From Candidatus Pelagibacter sp. HIMB1321 (GTDB taxonomy: Bacteria; Pseudomonadota; Alphaproteobacteria; Pelagibacterales; Pelagibacteraceae): a stretch of 64,000 bases of DNA. Positions within the stretch are counted from its first letter, which is position 1; the number at the start of each line of letters is the position of its first letter. Below are positions 8,665 to 18,546 of the stretch, one piece after another. The position numbers were made by a program, and so were the translations under genes. The notes under the pieces are model-generated. The model searched no databases and had not been told where the DNA came from. It worked only from the letters and a program-made list of their open reading frames with translations. Where the stretch lies: positions 558,001-622,000 of the forward strand of contig NZ_LT840186.1 in the NCBI RefSeq assembly GCF_900177485.1, given 5' to 3'.

Positions 8665-9314
8665 TATAAAACTCTACACACTGTCATTCCATCACCTAAA
8701 GGAAATATAAGTTGTTCTACTCTTTTGTCTTCAAGTATAAATTTGTTAAATTCTCTAATATTTATTGTAAATTTGTCATTATTTTTTTCATCTATTACTT
8801 CTCCGTGCCATAAAACATTATCAATAATAATCAAACCACCTTTTTTGATTAATTCTAAAGATTTTTCATAATAATTTTTGTAATTCATTTTATCAGCATC
8901 AATGAAAATCATATCAAACTTTTGATCTTTAAATTCACTTAAACTTTGAAGTGCAGGCTTAATAATTGTTTTTATTTTGTGATCTTGTTTGGCTTTTTTA
9001 AAAAAATCTAAAGCAACTTTATTAGTTTCTTGATTTTTATCCAAAGCGATAAGTTTTCCATCGTTGGGAAGTGCAAGAGAAATTGAGAGTGCACTTAGGC
9101 CTGTGAAAGTGCCAATTTCAAGTACATCTTTAATACCAGAAATTTTTATAATTAAATGTAAAAAGTGACATTGTGATATTGCAACTTGCATTCTCTTAAT
9201 ATCACCAAGTTTGTTATTATAATCTAATATTTCTTGCTGTACTGGATTTAACTTTAAACTAAAATCATTTATGTACTTTTGAAGTTTATCGCTAATTTCT
9301 AGGTTCGTACCCAT
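8664..9314 (-). CDS. SAM-dependent O-methyltransferase, Methyltransf_3 (COMT/YrrM-TrmR) family
   Basis: Class I methyltransferase of 216 aa. The SAM-binding motif is EIGTFTG (66-72), the divalent-metal residues are Asp139 (FIDADK) and Asp165-Asn166 (IDNVLWHG), as in catechol/caffeoyl-CoA O-methyltransferases. Automated annotation would call it caffeoyl-CoA or generic O-methyltransferase. Bacillus TrmR (YrrM), which converts tRNA 5-hydroxyuridine to 5-methoxyuridine, belongs to the same family and is about the same length. Because this gene overlaps trhO (TAATG), I infer a TrmR role. The substrate is not provable from sequence. It lies 39 bp after gatB in the same direction. Confidence 0.85.
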   Translation of the reverse strand: MGTNLEISDKLQKYINDFSLKLNPVQQEILDYNNKLGDIKRMQVAISQCHFLHLIIKISGIKDVLEIGTFTGLSALSISLALPNDGKLIALDKNQETNKVALDFFKKAKQDHKIKTIIKPALQSLSEFKDQKFDMIFIDADKMNYKNYYEKSLELIKKGGLIIIDNVLWHGEVIDEKNNDKFTINIREFNKFILEDKRVEQLIFPLGDGMTVCRVL

Positions 9315-9353
9315 GGCTTTTTAAGTCCTTTGTATCTGACAATAATATCAAAA

Positions 9354-10829
9354 TTAAAGTTTTTTCTTTAATATTTCATTTATTAACTGAGGGTTAGCTT
9401 TACCTCCAGATGCTTTCATGGCTTGCCCTACAAAGAAACCAAATAATTTTTCTTTACCTTGTTTGTACTCAATAGCTTTTTCTCTATTTTCATTAATAAT
9501 TTTATCTATTAAAGTCTCTAAAGCCTTAGGATCACTTTGTTGTTTTAATCCTTTTTCCTCAACAATTTTTTGAGGATCTTTATCTCCATCTATCATTAAT
9601 TCAAAAACAGTTTTTGCTATTTTTCCAGAGATAGTTCCATTCTTTATTAAATTTATTAATATTGCTAAGTTTTTAGCACTTATAGGGCTTTGAGAAATTT
9701 CAATATTTTTACTATTCAATAAAGCAAACAATTCACCAGTAATCCAATTAACCGCTAATTTAATATCTTTATTTTTACCCATCTTATCCACCACTTCTTC
9801 AAAATATTTTGCAATTTCTATGTCCGAAACTAAAATTGTAGCTTCATAGGGAGATAATTTAAATTCATCGATAAATCTCTTTTTTTTATCATCAGGAAGT
9901 TCTGGAATATCAGATTTAATGTTGTCTATAAATTCATCTGAAACTTCTAAAGGTAACAAATCTGGATCAGGAAAATATCTATAATCATGAGCATCTTCTT
10001 TTGATCTCATAGATCTAGTTTCATTCTTTTTAGTATCAAATAATCTTGTTTCTTGATCAATTGATTTACCTTCCTCAATTAAATCAACTTGTCTATTAGC
10101 TTCATACTCTATAGCCATCTGCATAAATTTAATTGAATTTACATTCTTTATCTCACATCTTGTTCCATAATCTTTAGATTTTATCGGTCTAACAGATACA
10201 TTAACATCTGCTCTTAGAGATCCTTCTTGCATATTTCCATCACAAGTTCCTAAATATCTCATAATTGATCTTAATTTTTTAATATATGCACTTACTTCAT
10301 CTGGTGATCTTAAATCTGGTTTGCTGACAATTTCCATTAAGGCAACACCAGATCTGTTAAGATCTACAAATGTATTTTGTGGATCTAAATCATGAATACT
10401 TTTTCCAGCATCTTGCTCTAAATGAAGTCTCTCTATACCTACTTCTTTTTGACCATCGGGCATATCTAGAATCACTTTACCCTCACCTACTATTGGATCT
10501 TTAAATTGAGAAATTTGATACCCCTGAGGTAAATCAGCGTAAAAATAATTTTTTCTATCAAAAACAGATCTTTTATTTATTTTTGCATTAAGACCTATGC
10601 CTGTTTTAATTGCCTGTTGAACACAAAATTTATTAATGACTGGTAACATACCTGGAAAGGCAGCATCAACTAAACTTACTTGTGTATTTGGCTCAGAGCC
10701 AAATTTGGTAGGTGATGATGAAAATAGTTTGGAGTTTGAGGTTACTTGTGCATGAACTTCTAATCCAATTACCACTTCATATTGGTTATCACCTCTTTCA
10801 ATTAAGTATTGAGAATTAGTATTACTCAT
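9354..10829 (-). CDS. gatB: Asp-tRNA(Asn)/Glu-tRNA(Gln) amidotransferase subunit B
   Basis: Subunit (491 aa) of the GatCAB complex that phosphorylates and amidates mischarged Glu-tRNA(Gln) and/or Asp-tRNA(Asn). Visible hallmarks: VIGLEVHAQ near the N-terminus, the signature [48 protein letters not shown], and a C-terminal YqeY-like tail domain ending [18 protein letters not shown] use the ATG at 10829, which overlaps the gatA stop as ATGA; a TTG four codons upstream is less likely. The presence of GatCAB implies that glutaminyl- or asparaginyl-tRNA is made indirectly. Confidence 0.96.
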   Translation of the reverse strand: MSNTNSQYLIERGDNQYEVVIGLEVHAQVTSNSKLFSSSPTKFGSEPNTQVSLVDAAFPGMLPVINKFCVQQAIKTGIGLNAKINKRSVFDRKNYFYADLPQGYQISQFKDPIVGEGKVILDMPDGQKEVGIERLHLEQDAGKSIHDLDPQNTFVDLNRSGVALMEIVSKPDLRSPDEVSAYIKKLRSIMRYLGTCDGNMQEGSLRADVNVSVRPIKSKDYGTRCEIKNVNSIKFMQMAIEYEANRQVDLIEEGKSIDQETRLFDTKKNETRSMRSKEDAHDYRYFPDPDLLPLEVSDEFIDNIKSDIPELPDDKKKRFIDEFKLSPYEATILVSDIEIAKYFEEVVDKMGKNKDIKLAVNWITGELFALLNSKNIEISQSPISAKNLAILINLIKNGTISGKIAKTVFELMIDGDKDPQKIVEEKGLKQQSDPKALETLIDKIINENREKAIEYKQGKEKLFGFFVGQAMKASGGKANPQLINEILKKKL

Positions 10830-12283
10830 TTCATCCACCAATCAGAAATCTTATTCTCAAAACCTATTTTTTCTTCCATTGCATATGCAATGTTTAATAA
10901 ATTTTGCTCATCAAAAGCTTTACCAATTAATTGTAAACCCAGAGGATATCCTTTTTTATCATGACCTGCCGGAATAGATATCCCAGGTAGACCTGCTAAA
11001 TTAACTGGCACTGTAAATATATCATTCAAATACATAGAAATTGGATCATTTGTTTTCTCCCCAATTTTAAAAGCTGAACTTGGTGTTGATGGTGTTAAAA
11101 TTGCATCAACTTTTTTATATGCTTCATCAAAATCAGATTTTATTAAATTTCTAACTTTTTGAGCCTTTAGATAATAAGCATCATAATAACCTGATGAAAG
11201 AACATAGGTTCCAATCATTATTCTACGCTGAACTTCAGAACCAAAACCTTCAGATCTAGTCTTTTCATACATATCTATAAGATTTTTACCTTCGGCTCTA
11301 AAACCATATTTTACTCCATCATATCTAGCTAGATTTGACGATGCTTCTGCCGGAGCTACAATATAATATGTCGGTAAAGCATAATTAGTATGTGGAAGAG
11401 AAATATCAATTATTTCAGCACCACAATCTTTAATATATTCAACTCCTTTTTTCCATAAATCTTCAATTTCATCTGGCATACCATCAACTCTATATTCTTT
11501 AGGAATACCAATTTTTTTTCCTTTGATATCTTTATTTAATTCTTTGCTATATTCATTTCTTTTAAAATCAACAGATGTTGAGTCTTTGGAATCATAAGAG
11601 CTTATAATTTCATGAAGCAATGCACAGTCTTCTACATTTTGTGACATTGGTCCTGCTTGATCAAGTGAAGATGCAAAAGCTACTATGCCATAACGAGAAC
11701 AACTTCCATAAGTAGGTTTTAATCCAACGGTGCCTGTAAATGATGCTGGTTGTCTAATTGAGCCACCAGTATCAGTTCCAATTGTAATAGGTGTTAAACG
11801 AGCAGCTAAAGCTGATGCTGAACCTCCAGATGATCCACCAGGAACTAAATTTTCGTCAATTGGATTTTGAACATTTCCAAAGTAACTAGTTTCATTAGAA
11901 GACCCCATTGCAAATTCATCACAATTCAATTTTCCTAAAAGAATAGCACCTTCATTCCACATATTTTGAGTAACAGTTGACTCATAAGGTGGAATAAAAC
12001 TATTTAACATTTTACTCCCGGCAGTGGTTTTTACATCTTTAGTGCAGAACAAATCTTTAACCGCAATTGGAATACCTGGAAGCTTTAAATCTAAATTTGG
12101 ATTTTCATCAAATTGCTTTGCTTTATTTAAAGCATTTTCGAAATTGTCAGTAATGTAAGCATTAAGTTTTTTTGATTTTTCTGACCTTTCTACAAATGAT
12201 TTGGTTATCTCTACAGATGACAATTCTTTTTTCTTAACTTTGTTTACTAAATTCGAAAGTGATAAGGATGTAATTTCAGTCAT
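10826..12283 (-). CDS. gatA: Asp-tRNA(Asn)/Glu-tRNA(Gln) amidotransferase subunit A
   Basis: Glutaminase subunit (485 aa) of GatCAB; it releases ammonia from glutamine and channels it to GatB. The amidase-signature triad is visible: Lys76 (IAVKDLF), cis-Ser151 (PGGSSGGS) and the nucleophile Ser175 ([11 protein letters not shown]), with the spacing expected of GatA. Length is normal. Its start overlaps the gatC stop (TAATG) and its stop overlaps gatB (ATGA), so the three subunits are translationally coupled in the order C-A-B. Confidence 0.97.
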   Translation of the reverse strand: MTEITSLSLSNLVNKVKKKELSSVEITKSFVERSEKSKKLNAYITDNFENALNKAKQFDENPNLDLKLPGIPIAVKDLFCTKDVKTTAGSKMLNSFIPPYESTVTQNMWNEGAILLGKLNCDEFAMGSSNETSYFGNVQNPIDENLVPGGSSGGSASALAARLTPITIGTDTGGSIRQPASFTGTVGLKPTYGSCSRYGIVAFASSLDQAGPMSQNVEDCALLHEIISSYDSKDSTSVDFKRNEYSKELNKDIKGKKIGIPKEYRVDGMPDEIEDLWKKGVEYIKDCGAEIIDISLPHTNYALPTYYIVAPAEASSNLARYDGVKYGFRAEGKNLIDMYEKTRSEGFGSEVQRRIMIGTYVLSSGYYDAYYLKAQKVRNLIKSDFDEAYKKVDAILTPSTPSSAFKIGEKTNDPISMYLNDIFTVPVNLAGLPGISIPAGHDKKGYPLGLQLIGKAFDEQNLLNIAYAMEEKIGFENKISDWWMK

Positions 12284-12570
12284 TATTCTATCACCTTAGG
12301 AACCACAAAATAATCTTCATTACTATCAGGTGAATTTTTTATAATTTGATCTCTTATATTATCGCTTTTAATTTCATCTGACCTAAGTTTTAAAGTTGTT
12401 TCAGCAACAGAAGTTAATGGTTCAACATCATCAGTTTTTAATTCATTGAGTTTTTCAATAAATTTAAATATTGAACTTAAATCTTTTGCTAATTTATCAG
12501 CTCTTTCCTCATCTACAGAAATTCTTGATAATTTTGATATATGCTTAATTGTTTTAAGATCTATACTCAT
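12283..12570 (-). CDS. gatC: Asp-tRNA(Asn)/Glu-tRNA(Gln) amidotransferase subunit C
   Basis: Small GatCAB subunit (95 aa) that wraps around the GatA-GatB interface. It has the family start [22 protein letters not shown] and the [11 protein letters not shown] motif. I start it at the ATG at 12570. The frame stays open for another 56 codons upstream, but that extension runs into the divergent ruvX gene and is hydrophobic and unlike the family. Only 49 bp separate it from ruvX; that gap must hold the promoter of the whole gatCAB-methyltransferase-trhO-MATE unit. Confidence 0.94.
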   Translation of the reverse strand: MSIDLKTIKHISKLSRISVDEERADKLAKDLSSIFKFIEKLNELKTDDVEPLTSVAETTLKLRSDEIKSDNIRDQIIKNSPDSNEDYFVVPKVIE

Positions 12571-12619
12571 ATGATAAATAATTTGTGGCAAACTATCACT
12601 TAAGTAAAAAATATACAAT

Positions 12620-13075
12620 ATGATCAAAATTGAAGATTTTAAAAAAATTAATTCTAAGAAAACTAGATTAATTGGTCTTGATCTTGGATCAAAAAGAATT
12701 GGTGTATCAATTTGTGATGAAAAACGATTAATAGCCACTCCCTTTAAAACAATTCACAAAACCACTGGCAAGAATTTAATTGAACAAATAAGAGAAATTA
12801 TTGAAGAAAATGATATTGGAGGGATTATAGTTGGAAATCCTCTTAATATGGATGGAACACCGGGTAGATCTGCCCAATCTGTTAATGACGTTATTAGAAA
12901 TATTAAAGATATTATTGATATTCCAATTATTCTTTGGGATGAAAGATTATCCACAGTTGGAGCATTCAATTTATCCAGTCAAATAGATGTTAGTGTTAGC
13001 AAAAGAGAGAAAAAAATTGATGAAAACGCAGCTGCTTTCATTTTACAAGGTGCAATTGATTATTTAAATAATTAA
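12620..13075 (+). CDS. ruvX: RuvX/YqgF family putative Holliday junction resolvase / pre-16S rRNA nuclease
   Basis: RNase H-fold protein of 151 aa. It carries the YqgF motifs GLDLGSKRIGVSICD (first catalytic Asp), GIIVGNPLNMDGTPG, ILWDERLSTVGA (catalytic Glu region) and KKIDENAAAFILQGAIDYL. The family processes the 5' end of pre-16S rRNA in E. coli (YqgF) and is also annotated as a Holliday-junction resolvase; the rRNA role is better supported. It is divergent from gatC and 42 bp upstream of pyrB. Confidence 0.92.
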   Translation: MIKIEDFKKINSKKTRLIGLDLGSKRIGVSICDEKRLIATPFKTIHKTTGKNLIEQIREIIEENDIGGIIVGNPLNMDGTPGRSAQSVNDVIRNIKDIIDIPIILWDERLSTVGAFNLSSQIDVSVSKREKKIDENAAAFILQGAIDYLNN

Positions 13076-13078
13076 CAC

Positions 13079-13107
13079 TTGCTATAGTAAAGCATTATAG
13101 TTATAGA
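13079..13107 (+). promoter_or_regulatory. candidate sigma-70 promoter for pyrB
   Basis: TTGCTA (13079-13084) and TATAGA (13102-13107) with a 17-bp spacer, in the 42-bp gap after ruvX. The -10 box ends only 10 bp before the pyrB ATG, so a transcript from here would be almost leaderless. This is pattern reading only; AT-rich DNA yields chance matches. Confidence 0.35.
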
Positions 13108-13117
13108 GTTGGTTTTA

Positions 13118-14059
13118 ATGGCAATTAAAACCAATAAAGCTATTAAGATTTCTCAAAAACATCTCCTAGGAATACAAGATTTATCAATTAACGACGTAAA
13201 TCTTATTTTAGACGAAGCAAAAGATTACATAAAACTTAATCAAAGCAATAATAAAAGAACAGATGTTCTTAAAGGTAAAACTCAAATAAATTTATTTTTT
13301 GAACCCTCAACAAGAACACAAAGCTCGTTTGAATTAGCAGGTAAAAGACTTGGCGCTGATGTTATGTCCATGAATATTAGTAATTCTGCAATTAAAAAAG
13401 GAGAAACCTTAATCGATACAGCAATGACTTTAAATGCAATGCATCCAGATATTATTGTTATTAGGCATCAAGACTCTGGCGCATGTAACCTTTTATCTCA
13501 AAAAGTTAATTGTGCTGTATTAAATGCAGGTGATGGTAGAAGAGAACATCCTACTCAAGCATTGCTAGATGCACTAACTATAATTACTAGAAAAAAAAAA
13601 ATAGAAGGTCTTAGAATTGCAATTTGTGGAGACATAGTACATTCAAGGGTAGCAAGATCAAATATTTATCTTCTTAATATGCTGGGTGCAGAAGTTAATA
13701 TAATTGCTCCTACAAATTTAATGCCAAAAGAAATTGAAAGATTTGGAGTGAACACTTTTACTGATATGAAAAAAGGACTTAAAAATTGTGACATAGTTAT
13801 GATGTTAAGACTTCAAAATGAAAGGATGACAAGCTCATACCTTGCCTCCAACAGAGAATATTATGAATATTATGGATTAACACCAGACAAGCTAGATCAT
13901 GCAAAACCTGATGCACTGATAATGCATCCTGGACCTATGAATAGAGGTATAGAGATAGATACAATGTTAGCTGATGATATAAACAAAAGTGTAATTAAGG
14001 AACAAGTAGAATTAGGTGTAGCTGTAAGAATGGCTTGTTTAAAAATTTTTTGTAAGTAA
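13118..14059 (+). CDS. pyrB: aspartate carbamoyltransferase catalytic subunit
   Basis: Second enzyme of pyrimidine synthesis (313 aa): carbamoyl phosphate plus aspartate gives carbamoyl aspartate. Visible: the carbamoyl-phosphate loop [19 protein letters not shown], the RHPTQ-type motif EHPTQALLD, and the C-terminal HPGPMNRG stretch. I use the ATG at 13118; a TTG at 13109 would add three residues. The stop abuts the ATG of a dihydroorotase homologue lacking metal ligands. In other proteobacteria such a homologue is a structural partner of this ATCase, so a PyrB-PyrC' complex is likely. No pyrI regulatory gene is seen. Confidence 0.96.
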   Translation: MAIKTNKAIKISQKHLLGIQDLSINDVNLILDEAKDYIKLNQSNNKRTDVLKGKTQINLFFEPSTRTQSSFELAGKRLGADVMSMNISNSAIKKGETLIDTAMTLNAMHPDIIVIRHQDSGACNLLSQKVNCAVLNAGDGRREHPTQALLDALTIITRKKKIEGLRIAICGDIVHSRVARSNIYLLNMLGAEVNIIAPTNLMPKEIERFGVNTFTDMKKGLKNCDIVMMLRLQNERMTSSYLASNREYYEYYGLTPDKLDHAKPDALIMHPGPMNRGIEIDTMLADDINKSVIKEQVELGVAVRMACLKIFCK

Positions 14060-15346
14060 ATGAAAAGACAATACTTTATAAACGCCAATATAATCGACCC
14101 TCACAATTCAATGAATGAAAATGGTGGGCTTATAGTTGGTGAAAATGGAAAAATCGAAGCAATTGGTAAAAAAGTTAACACAAATAACTTACCATCAAGA
14201 GAAAAGCCTATTGATTTAAATGGAAAATATATTTTTCCAGGTTTAGTGGATATGAGAGTTTTTGTTGGCGAACCTGGGTATGAATATAAAGAAAATTTTA
14301 GAACTTTAAGTAATGCGGCCCTAGCTGGTGGAGTAACATCAGTAGTTACTATGCCAAATACTGATCCAATAATTGATAATGTCTCGATAGTTGATTTTTT
14401 AAAAAGAAGAGGAAGAGATAAATCTAAAATTAATATTTTTCCATGTGCCTCACTTACAAAAGAAATTGAAGGCGTTACCATGACTGAATTTGGTTTATTA
14501 CAAGAAAAAGGTATTATAGCATTTACAGATGGAATCAAAACTATTCAAAACTCACGACTGATGTCTAGAATTATGAATTCCGCAAAAGACCTAGGAAGTT
14601 TAATTATGCAACATGCTGAAGATTATGAGCTTGCAAAAAATGGTATGATTAATTCTGGAATTATAGCAACAAAATTAGGTTTAGCAGGTATTCCTGATAT
14701 AGCTGAAAGGATTATAATAGAAAGGGATCTAACATTATTGGAAAAAACTAAATGCAGGTATCATATATCTCAATTATCATCTGAAAAATCAATTTTAACC
14801 TTAGAAGAAAGAAAAGATAAAGTCCAATTTACTTCTGGAGTTTCAATAAATAATTTATCTCTAAATGAAAATGACATTGGTGACTTTAGAACTTTTTTAA
14901 AACTTTCACCTCCATTAAGAAAGGAAGAAGATAGATTAGCATTAGTGAAAGGTTTAAAAGATGGCTCAATAGATGTAATTGTGTCAGATCATAAACCTGA
15001 AGATGAAGAGTCTAAAAGATTAACCTTTGCGCAAGCTGCTACAGGTGCATCAGGAATTGAAACTTTACTGTCTTTAAGTCTTGAACTTTATCATAATGGT
15101 TCTCTAAAATTAGATACTATAATAAATGCTTTAACAAATAACCCTGCCAGAATTCTTAAAATTAACAAAGGAAATTTATCTATAGGAAATGATGCAGACT
15201 TTTGCATTGTAGATATAAGCAAACCTTGGATAGTAAAAAAAGATAAATTGATTTCAAAATCTAAAAATACCTCAATAGAAGATAAAAAACTTCAAGGCAG
15301 GGTTTTAAATACTTTTGTAAAAGGTAAGGAATTATTCAAATTATAA
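14060..15346 (+). CDS. pyrC': dihydroorotase-like protein, probably non-catalytic (PyrC'/PyrX)
   Basis: Amidohydrolase-fold protein of 428 aa aligned by eye to type I dihydroorotases. The N-terminal metal motif, normally DxHxH in PGxxDxHVHxREPG, here reads DMRVF (residues 64-68, bases 14249-14263): both histidines are replaced by Arg66 and Phe68. Later positions remain recognisable: QHAED, the YHISQLS histidine, and SDHKPE with the usual Asp. Loss of HxH should remove the binuclear metal centre. Proteobacterial PyrC' proteins with this pattern are inactive but needed to assemble aspartate carbamoyltransferase. Direct abutment to pyrB supports that role; an active dihydroorotase would be encoded outside the window. 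Confidence 0.88.
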   Translation: MKRQYFINANIIDPHNSMNENGGLIVGENGKIEAIGKKVNTNNLPSREKPIDLNGKYIFPGLVDMRVFVGEPGYEYKENFRTLSNAALAGGVTSVVTMPNTDPIIDNVSIVDFLKRRGRDKSKINIFPCASLTKEIEGVTMTEFGLLQEKGIIAFTDGIKTIQNSRLMSRIMNSAKDLGSLIMQHAEDYELAKNGMINSGIIATKLGLAGIPDIAERIIIERDLTLLEKTKCRYHISQLSSEKSILTLEERKDKVQFTSGVSINNLSLNENDIGDFRTFLKLSPPLRKEEDRLALVKGLKDGSIDVIVSDHKPEDEESKRLTFAQAATGASGIETLLSLSLELYHNGSLKLDTIINALTNNPARILKINKGNLSIGNDADFCIVDISKPWIVKKDKLISKSKNTSIEDKKLQGRVLNTFVKGKELFKL

Positions 15347-15925
15347 ATGGATTATATCTTAGTAATTTTGATTACATATCTTTTAGGATCAATACCTTTT
15401 GGTTTCCTATTAACAAAATTTTTTTTACAGAAAGATATTAGAAATATCGGCTCAGGAAATATAGGTGCAACAAATGCTCTTAGAACTGGCAATAAAATTA
15501 TAGGATTTTCAACCTTAGTACTCGATGTGGGAAAAGCTGTATTGCCAATTATATTAATCAAATATTATTTCCCACAATATATTTATATTGGTGCTTTAAG
15601 TGTATTTTTAGGACATGTTTTTCCAGTGTGGCTAAAGTTTAAAGGTGGAAAAGGTGTTGCTGCATATCTTGGAATACTTTTTTCAATCAATGTTTTATTC
15701 GCAATAGTTTTTTCTGTAAGTTGGCTAATAGTTTACTTTATTTCAAAACTGTCTTCTTTATCATCTTTAATTGCAACTTTGAGTGTTCCTATTTTCATTT
15801 TTTTCTTTAACATTCAAAGTAATATAATTTTCTTTCTAATAATGTTTGTTTTGATTTTTTATACACACAGAGAAAATATCAAAAGGCTAAAAAATAAAGA
15901 AGAAACAAAAACTAAAATTTATTAA
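15347..15925 (+). CDS. plsY: acyl-phosphate:glycerol-3-phosphate acyltransferase PlsY
   Basis: Integral membrane enzyme (192 aa) that transfers an acyl group from acyl phosphate to glycerol-3-phosphate, the first step of phospholipid synthesis. The three family motifs are visible: SIPFGFLL, GSGNIGATNALR (phosphate-binding) and GGKGVAAYLG. About five to six hydrophobic helices cover the sequence. The ATG abuts the pyrC' stop. The pyrB-pyrC-plsY order is common in Alphaproteobacteria, where dprA often follows; here topA follows directly after 35 bp. Confidence 0.95.
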   Translation: MDYILVILITYLLGSIPFGFLLTKFFLQKDIRNIGSGNIGATNALRTGNKIIGFSTLVLDVGKAVLPIILIKYYFPQYIYIGALSVFLGHVFPVWLKFKGGKGVAAYLGILFSINVLFAIVFSVSWLIVYFISKLSSLSSLIATLSVPIFIFFFNIQSNIIFFLIMFVLIFYTHRENIKRLKNKEETKTKIY

Positions 15926-15960
15926 TTTGACTATCAATAAGTTTTCGTTAGTTTGTAAGC

Positions 15961-18546
15961 ATGAATCTCGTAATTGTTGAAAGTCCAGCTAAAGCTAAAA
16001 CAATAAATAAATATCTCGGTGATGATTATAAAGTTTTGGCTAGTTATGGTCATATAAGAGATTTACCTTCGAAAAATGGATCTGTAGACCCTGATCAAAA
16101 TTTTAAAATGGAATGGGAAGTTGATAGTTTTTCAAAAAAATATTTAAAAGAAATAACAGATGCAGCTAAAGATTCTTCAAAAATTATTTTAGCAACAGAC
16201 CCTGACAGAGAGGGTGAAGCAATAGCTTGGCATGTTAAAGAATATTTAGATCAAAAAAAACTCCTTAAAGATAAAGAAGTAGAAAGAGTTGTATTTAATG
16301 AAATTACAAAAAAAGCAGTAGTTCATGGAATTGAAAATCCAAGGCAAATTGAACCATATTTAGTAGACGCTTATATGGCTAGGCGTGCTTTAGATTATTT
16401 AGTTGGTTTTAATATATCCCCTATTCTTTGGACTAAATTACCAGGATCAAAATCTGCAGGAAGAGTGCAATCTGTTGCTCTTAAATTAATTACAGAAAGA
16501 GAACATGAAATTGAGTCATTTAATCCTGAAGAATTTTGGACTTTAAGCGTAAAATTTTCAGATACGAATAATAATTTTATAACTGCAAGTATTTATGAAT
16601 TAAACTCAAATAAGATAGAAAAATTTACTTTCAAAAATAAAGTCGAAATTAATGAAGCTATTGAGGATATTAAAAAAAAGCAATTTTCGATTACTGATAT
16701 ATCAAGTAAAACTGTTAGCAGAAAACCATCAGGACCATTTACAACCTCAACACTTCAACAAACAGCATCTAGTAGATTAGGGTTTGGAGCATCTAGAACG
16801 ATGCAAATAGCACAAAGATTATACCAAGGTATTGAAATAGAAGGAGAAACTATAGGCCTTATTACTTATATGCGAACAGATGGAACCAATTTATCCGCTG
16901 ATGCAATTAGTACCTTTAGAGATTATATTAAAGAGAATTGTGGTAAAGAATATTTACCAAGCCAACCTCTAAATTATTCTGGTAAAAAAGCTAAAAATGC
17001 TCAAGAAGCACATGAAGCAATTAGACCAACAGATATTAGTAGATCACCTGAAAATGTGAAAAAATATTTAAGTACAGATCAAAACAAACTATATGAATTG
17101 ATTTGGTCTAGAGCTTTATCATCACAAATGGAGTCTGCACAATTTGATAGAAGTACCATAACATTTACATCAAATGATAGAGGTACAATTTGTAAATCAA
17201 GTGGTTCTATTTTAAAATTTGATGGTTTTTTGAAAATTTACAAATCTCCTTCTAAGGAGGAAGATGAAGAAATACTGCCAGTAGTATCAAAAGGTCCAGT
17301 TAATATTGAAGCTTTAATGGACGAACAGCATTTCACACAACCTCCTCCAAGATACTCTGAAGCAAGTCTAGTTAAAAAATTAGAAGAATTAGGAATTGGT
17401 AGACCATCAACATATGCAAGTATTATTTCAACGATTGCAAATAGAGGTTATGCAGAAATCACTAATAAAAGATTTTTTCCAACCGATAGAGGTAAATTAA
17501 TTTCTGCTTTTTTAGAAAAACTATTTTCAAGATATGTAGATTATAATTTTACAGCAGGCCTTGAGGACCAATTAGATGAAATTACCACAGGTAAGGAAAG
17601 CTGGATTAAAGTTTTAGAATTATTTTGGAAAGATTTTAATAACAATGTTTCTGAAGTTAAAGAAAAAAGAACAAGGGAAGTACTTGATCTATTAAATGAT
17701 AGTTTAGGTGACTTAGTATTTGATAAAGATAAAGATGGAAATATAGATAGAAAATGTAAAATTTGCTCAGAAGGTGTCTTAAGTTTAAAGAATAGTTTTA
17801 GAGGAGGTGCTTTCATAGGCTGTTCAAATTATCCTGATTGTAAGTTCACAAGACCACTATCAAAAGCTAAGGCAGCTGCACAAGCTCAATTAGCAGAACC
17901 AAAATTTATAGGTAAGCATGATAATGGAAATGATATTTTTTTAAAAAATGGAAGATTTGGTCCTTATTTACAATATGAAATCATTCCTGAAGAAATAGAA
18001 AATGAAATAAAGGATGTTAAAAAAAAAAAAAAGAAAAAATTAAAAAAAGAAACAAATGATAACCTGAAGAATATATCAATACCAAAAGGGATAGAACTTG
18101 AAACTCTAGATTTAGAAAAAGCTAAATTCTTATGCTCACTTCCAAAATCGCTAGGGGTAAATCCTGAAAATCAAAAAGATATAATGCTTAACACTGGGAG
18201 ATTTGGACCTTACTTAAAGTGTGATAACAAATCTGCGAGAATTGAAAATGTTGATGAAATTTTTTCATTAGGGTTGAATAGAGCAATTACTTTAATTGCA
18301 GAGGCTAAACCTGGTCGAATGTCATCTTCAATAATTAAAGATTTAGGAGAGCATCCGGAAGATAAAAAACCAGTTAGAGTGATGAAAGGCCAATATGGAC
18401 CTTATATTAAATATAAATCCTTAAACGCAACAATACCTGAAGAAAAAGATCCAACAGATCTTACAATGGAGGAAGCTTTAATTCTTATTGAGAAAAGGAA
18501 GGAATACGATAAAAATAAAAAATCAAAAAAAAGGAAATCTAAATGA
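15961..18546 (+). CDS. topA: DNA topoisomerase I
   Basis: Type IA topoisomerase (861 aa) that relaxes negative supercoils. The TOPRIM domain has Glu7 (VESPAKA) and the acidic triad in DPDREGE (80-86); the catalytic tyrosine is Tyr303 in LITYMRTDG. One four-cysteine zinc finger follows (Cys599/602 and Cys621/627), then two to three zinc-less C-terminal repeats marked by GRFGPYL, GRFGPYLK and GQYGPYIK. A lysine-rich linker near residue 687 is encoded by a run of 14 adenines (18019-18032). The last codons overlap the next gene by 4 bp (ATGA). E. coli TopA has more zinc fingers. Confidence 0.97.
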   Translation: MNLVIVESPAKAKTINKYLGDDYKVLASYGHIRDLPSKNGSVDPDQNFKMEWEVDSFSKKYLKEITDAAKDSSKIILATDPDREGEAIAWHVKEYLDQKKLLKDKEVERVVFNEITKKAVVHGIENPRQIEPYLVDAYMARRALDYLVGFNISPILWTKLPGSKSAGRVQSVALKLITEREHEIESFNPEEFWTLSVKFSDTNNNFITASIYELNSNKIEKFTFKNKVEINEAIEDIKKKQFSITDISSKTVSRKPSGPFTTSTLQQTASSRLGFGASRTMQIAQRLYQGIEIEGETIGLITYMRTDGTNLSADAISTFRDYIKENCGKEYLPSQPLNYSGKKAKNAQEAHEAIRPTDISRSPENVKKYLSTDQNKLYELIWSRALSSQMESAQFDRSTITFTSNDRGTICKSSGSILKFDGFLKIYKSPSKEEDEEILPVVSKGPVNIEALMDEQHFTQPPPRYSEASLVKKLEELGIGRPSTYASIISTIANRGYAEITNKRFFPTDRGKLISAFLEKLFSRYVDYNFTAGLEDQLDEITTGKESWIKVLELFWKDFNNNVSEVKEKRTREVLDLLNDSLGDLVFDKDKDGNIDRKCKICSEGVLSLKNSFRGGAFIGCSNYPDCKFTRPLSKAKAAAQAQLAEPKFIGKHDNGNDIFLKNGRFGPYLQYEIIPEEIENEIKDVKKKKKKKLKKETNDNLKNISIPKGIELETLDLEKAKFLCSLPKSLGVNPENQKDIMLNTGRFGPYLKCDNKSARIENVDEIFSLGLNRAITLIAEAKPGRMSSSIIKDLGEHPEDKKPVRVMKGQYGPYIKYKSLNATIPEEKDPTDLTMEEALILIEKRKEYDKNKKSKKRKSK

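Noticed and set aside
12571..12738. N-terminal extension of gatC by 56 codons
   Set aside because: It is hydrophobic, unlike the family, and lies antisense to the 5' end of ruvX and its upstream gap; the ATG at 12570 begins the canonical GatC sequence.
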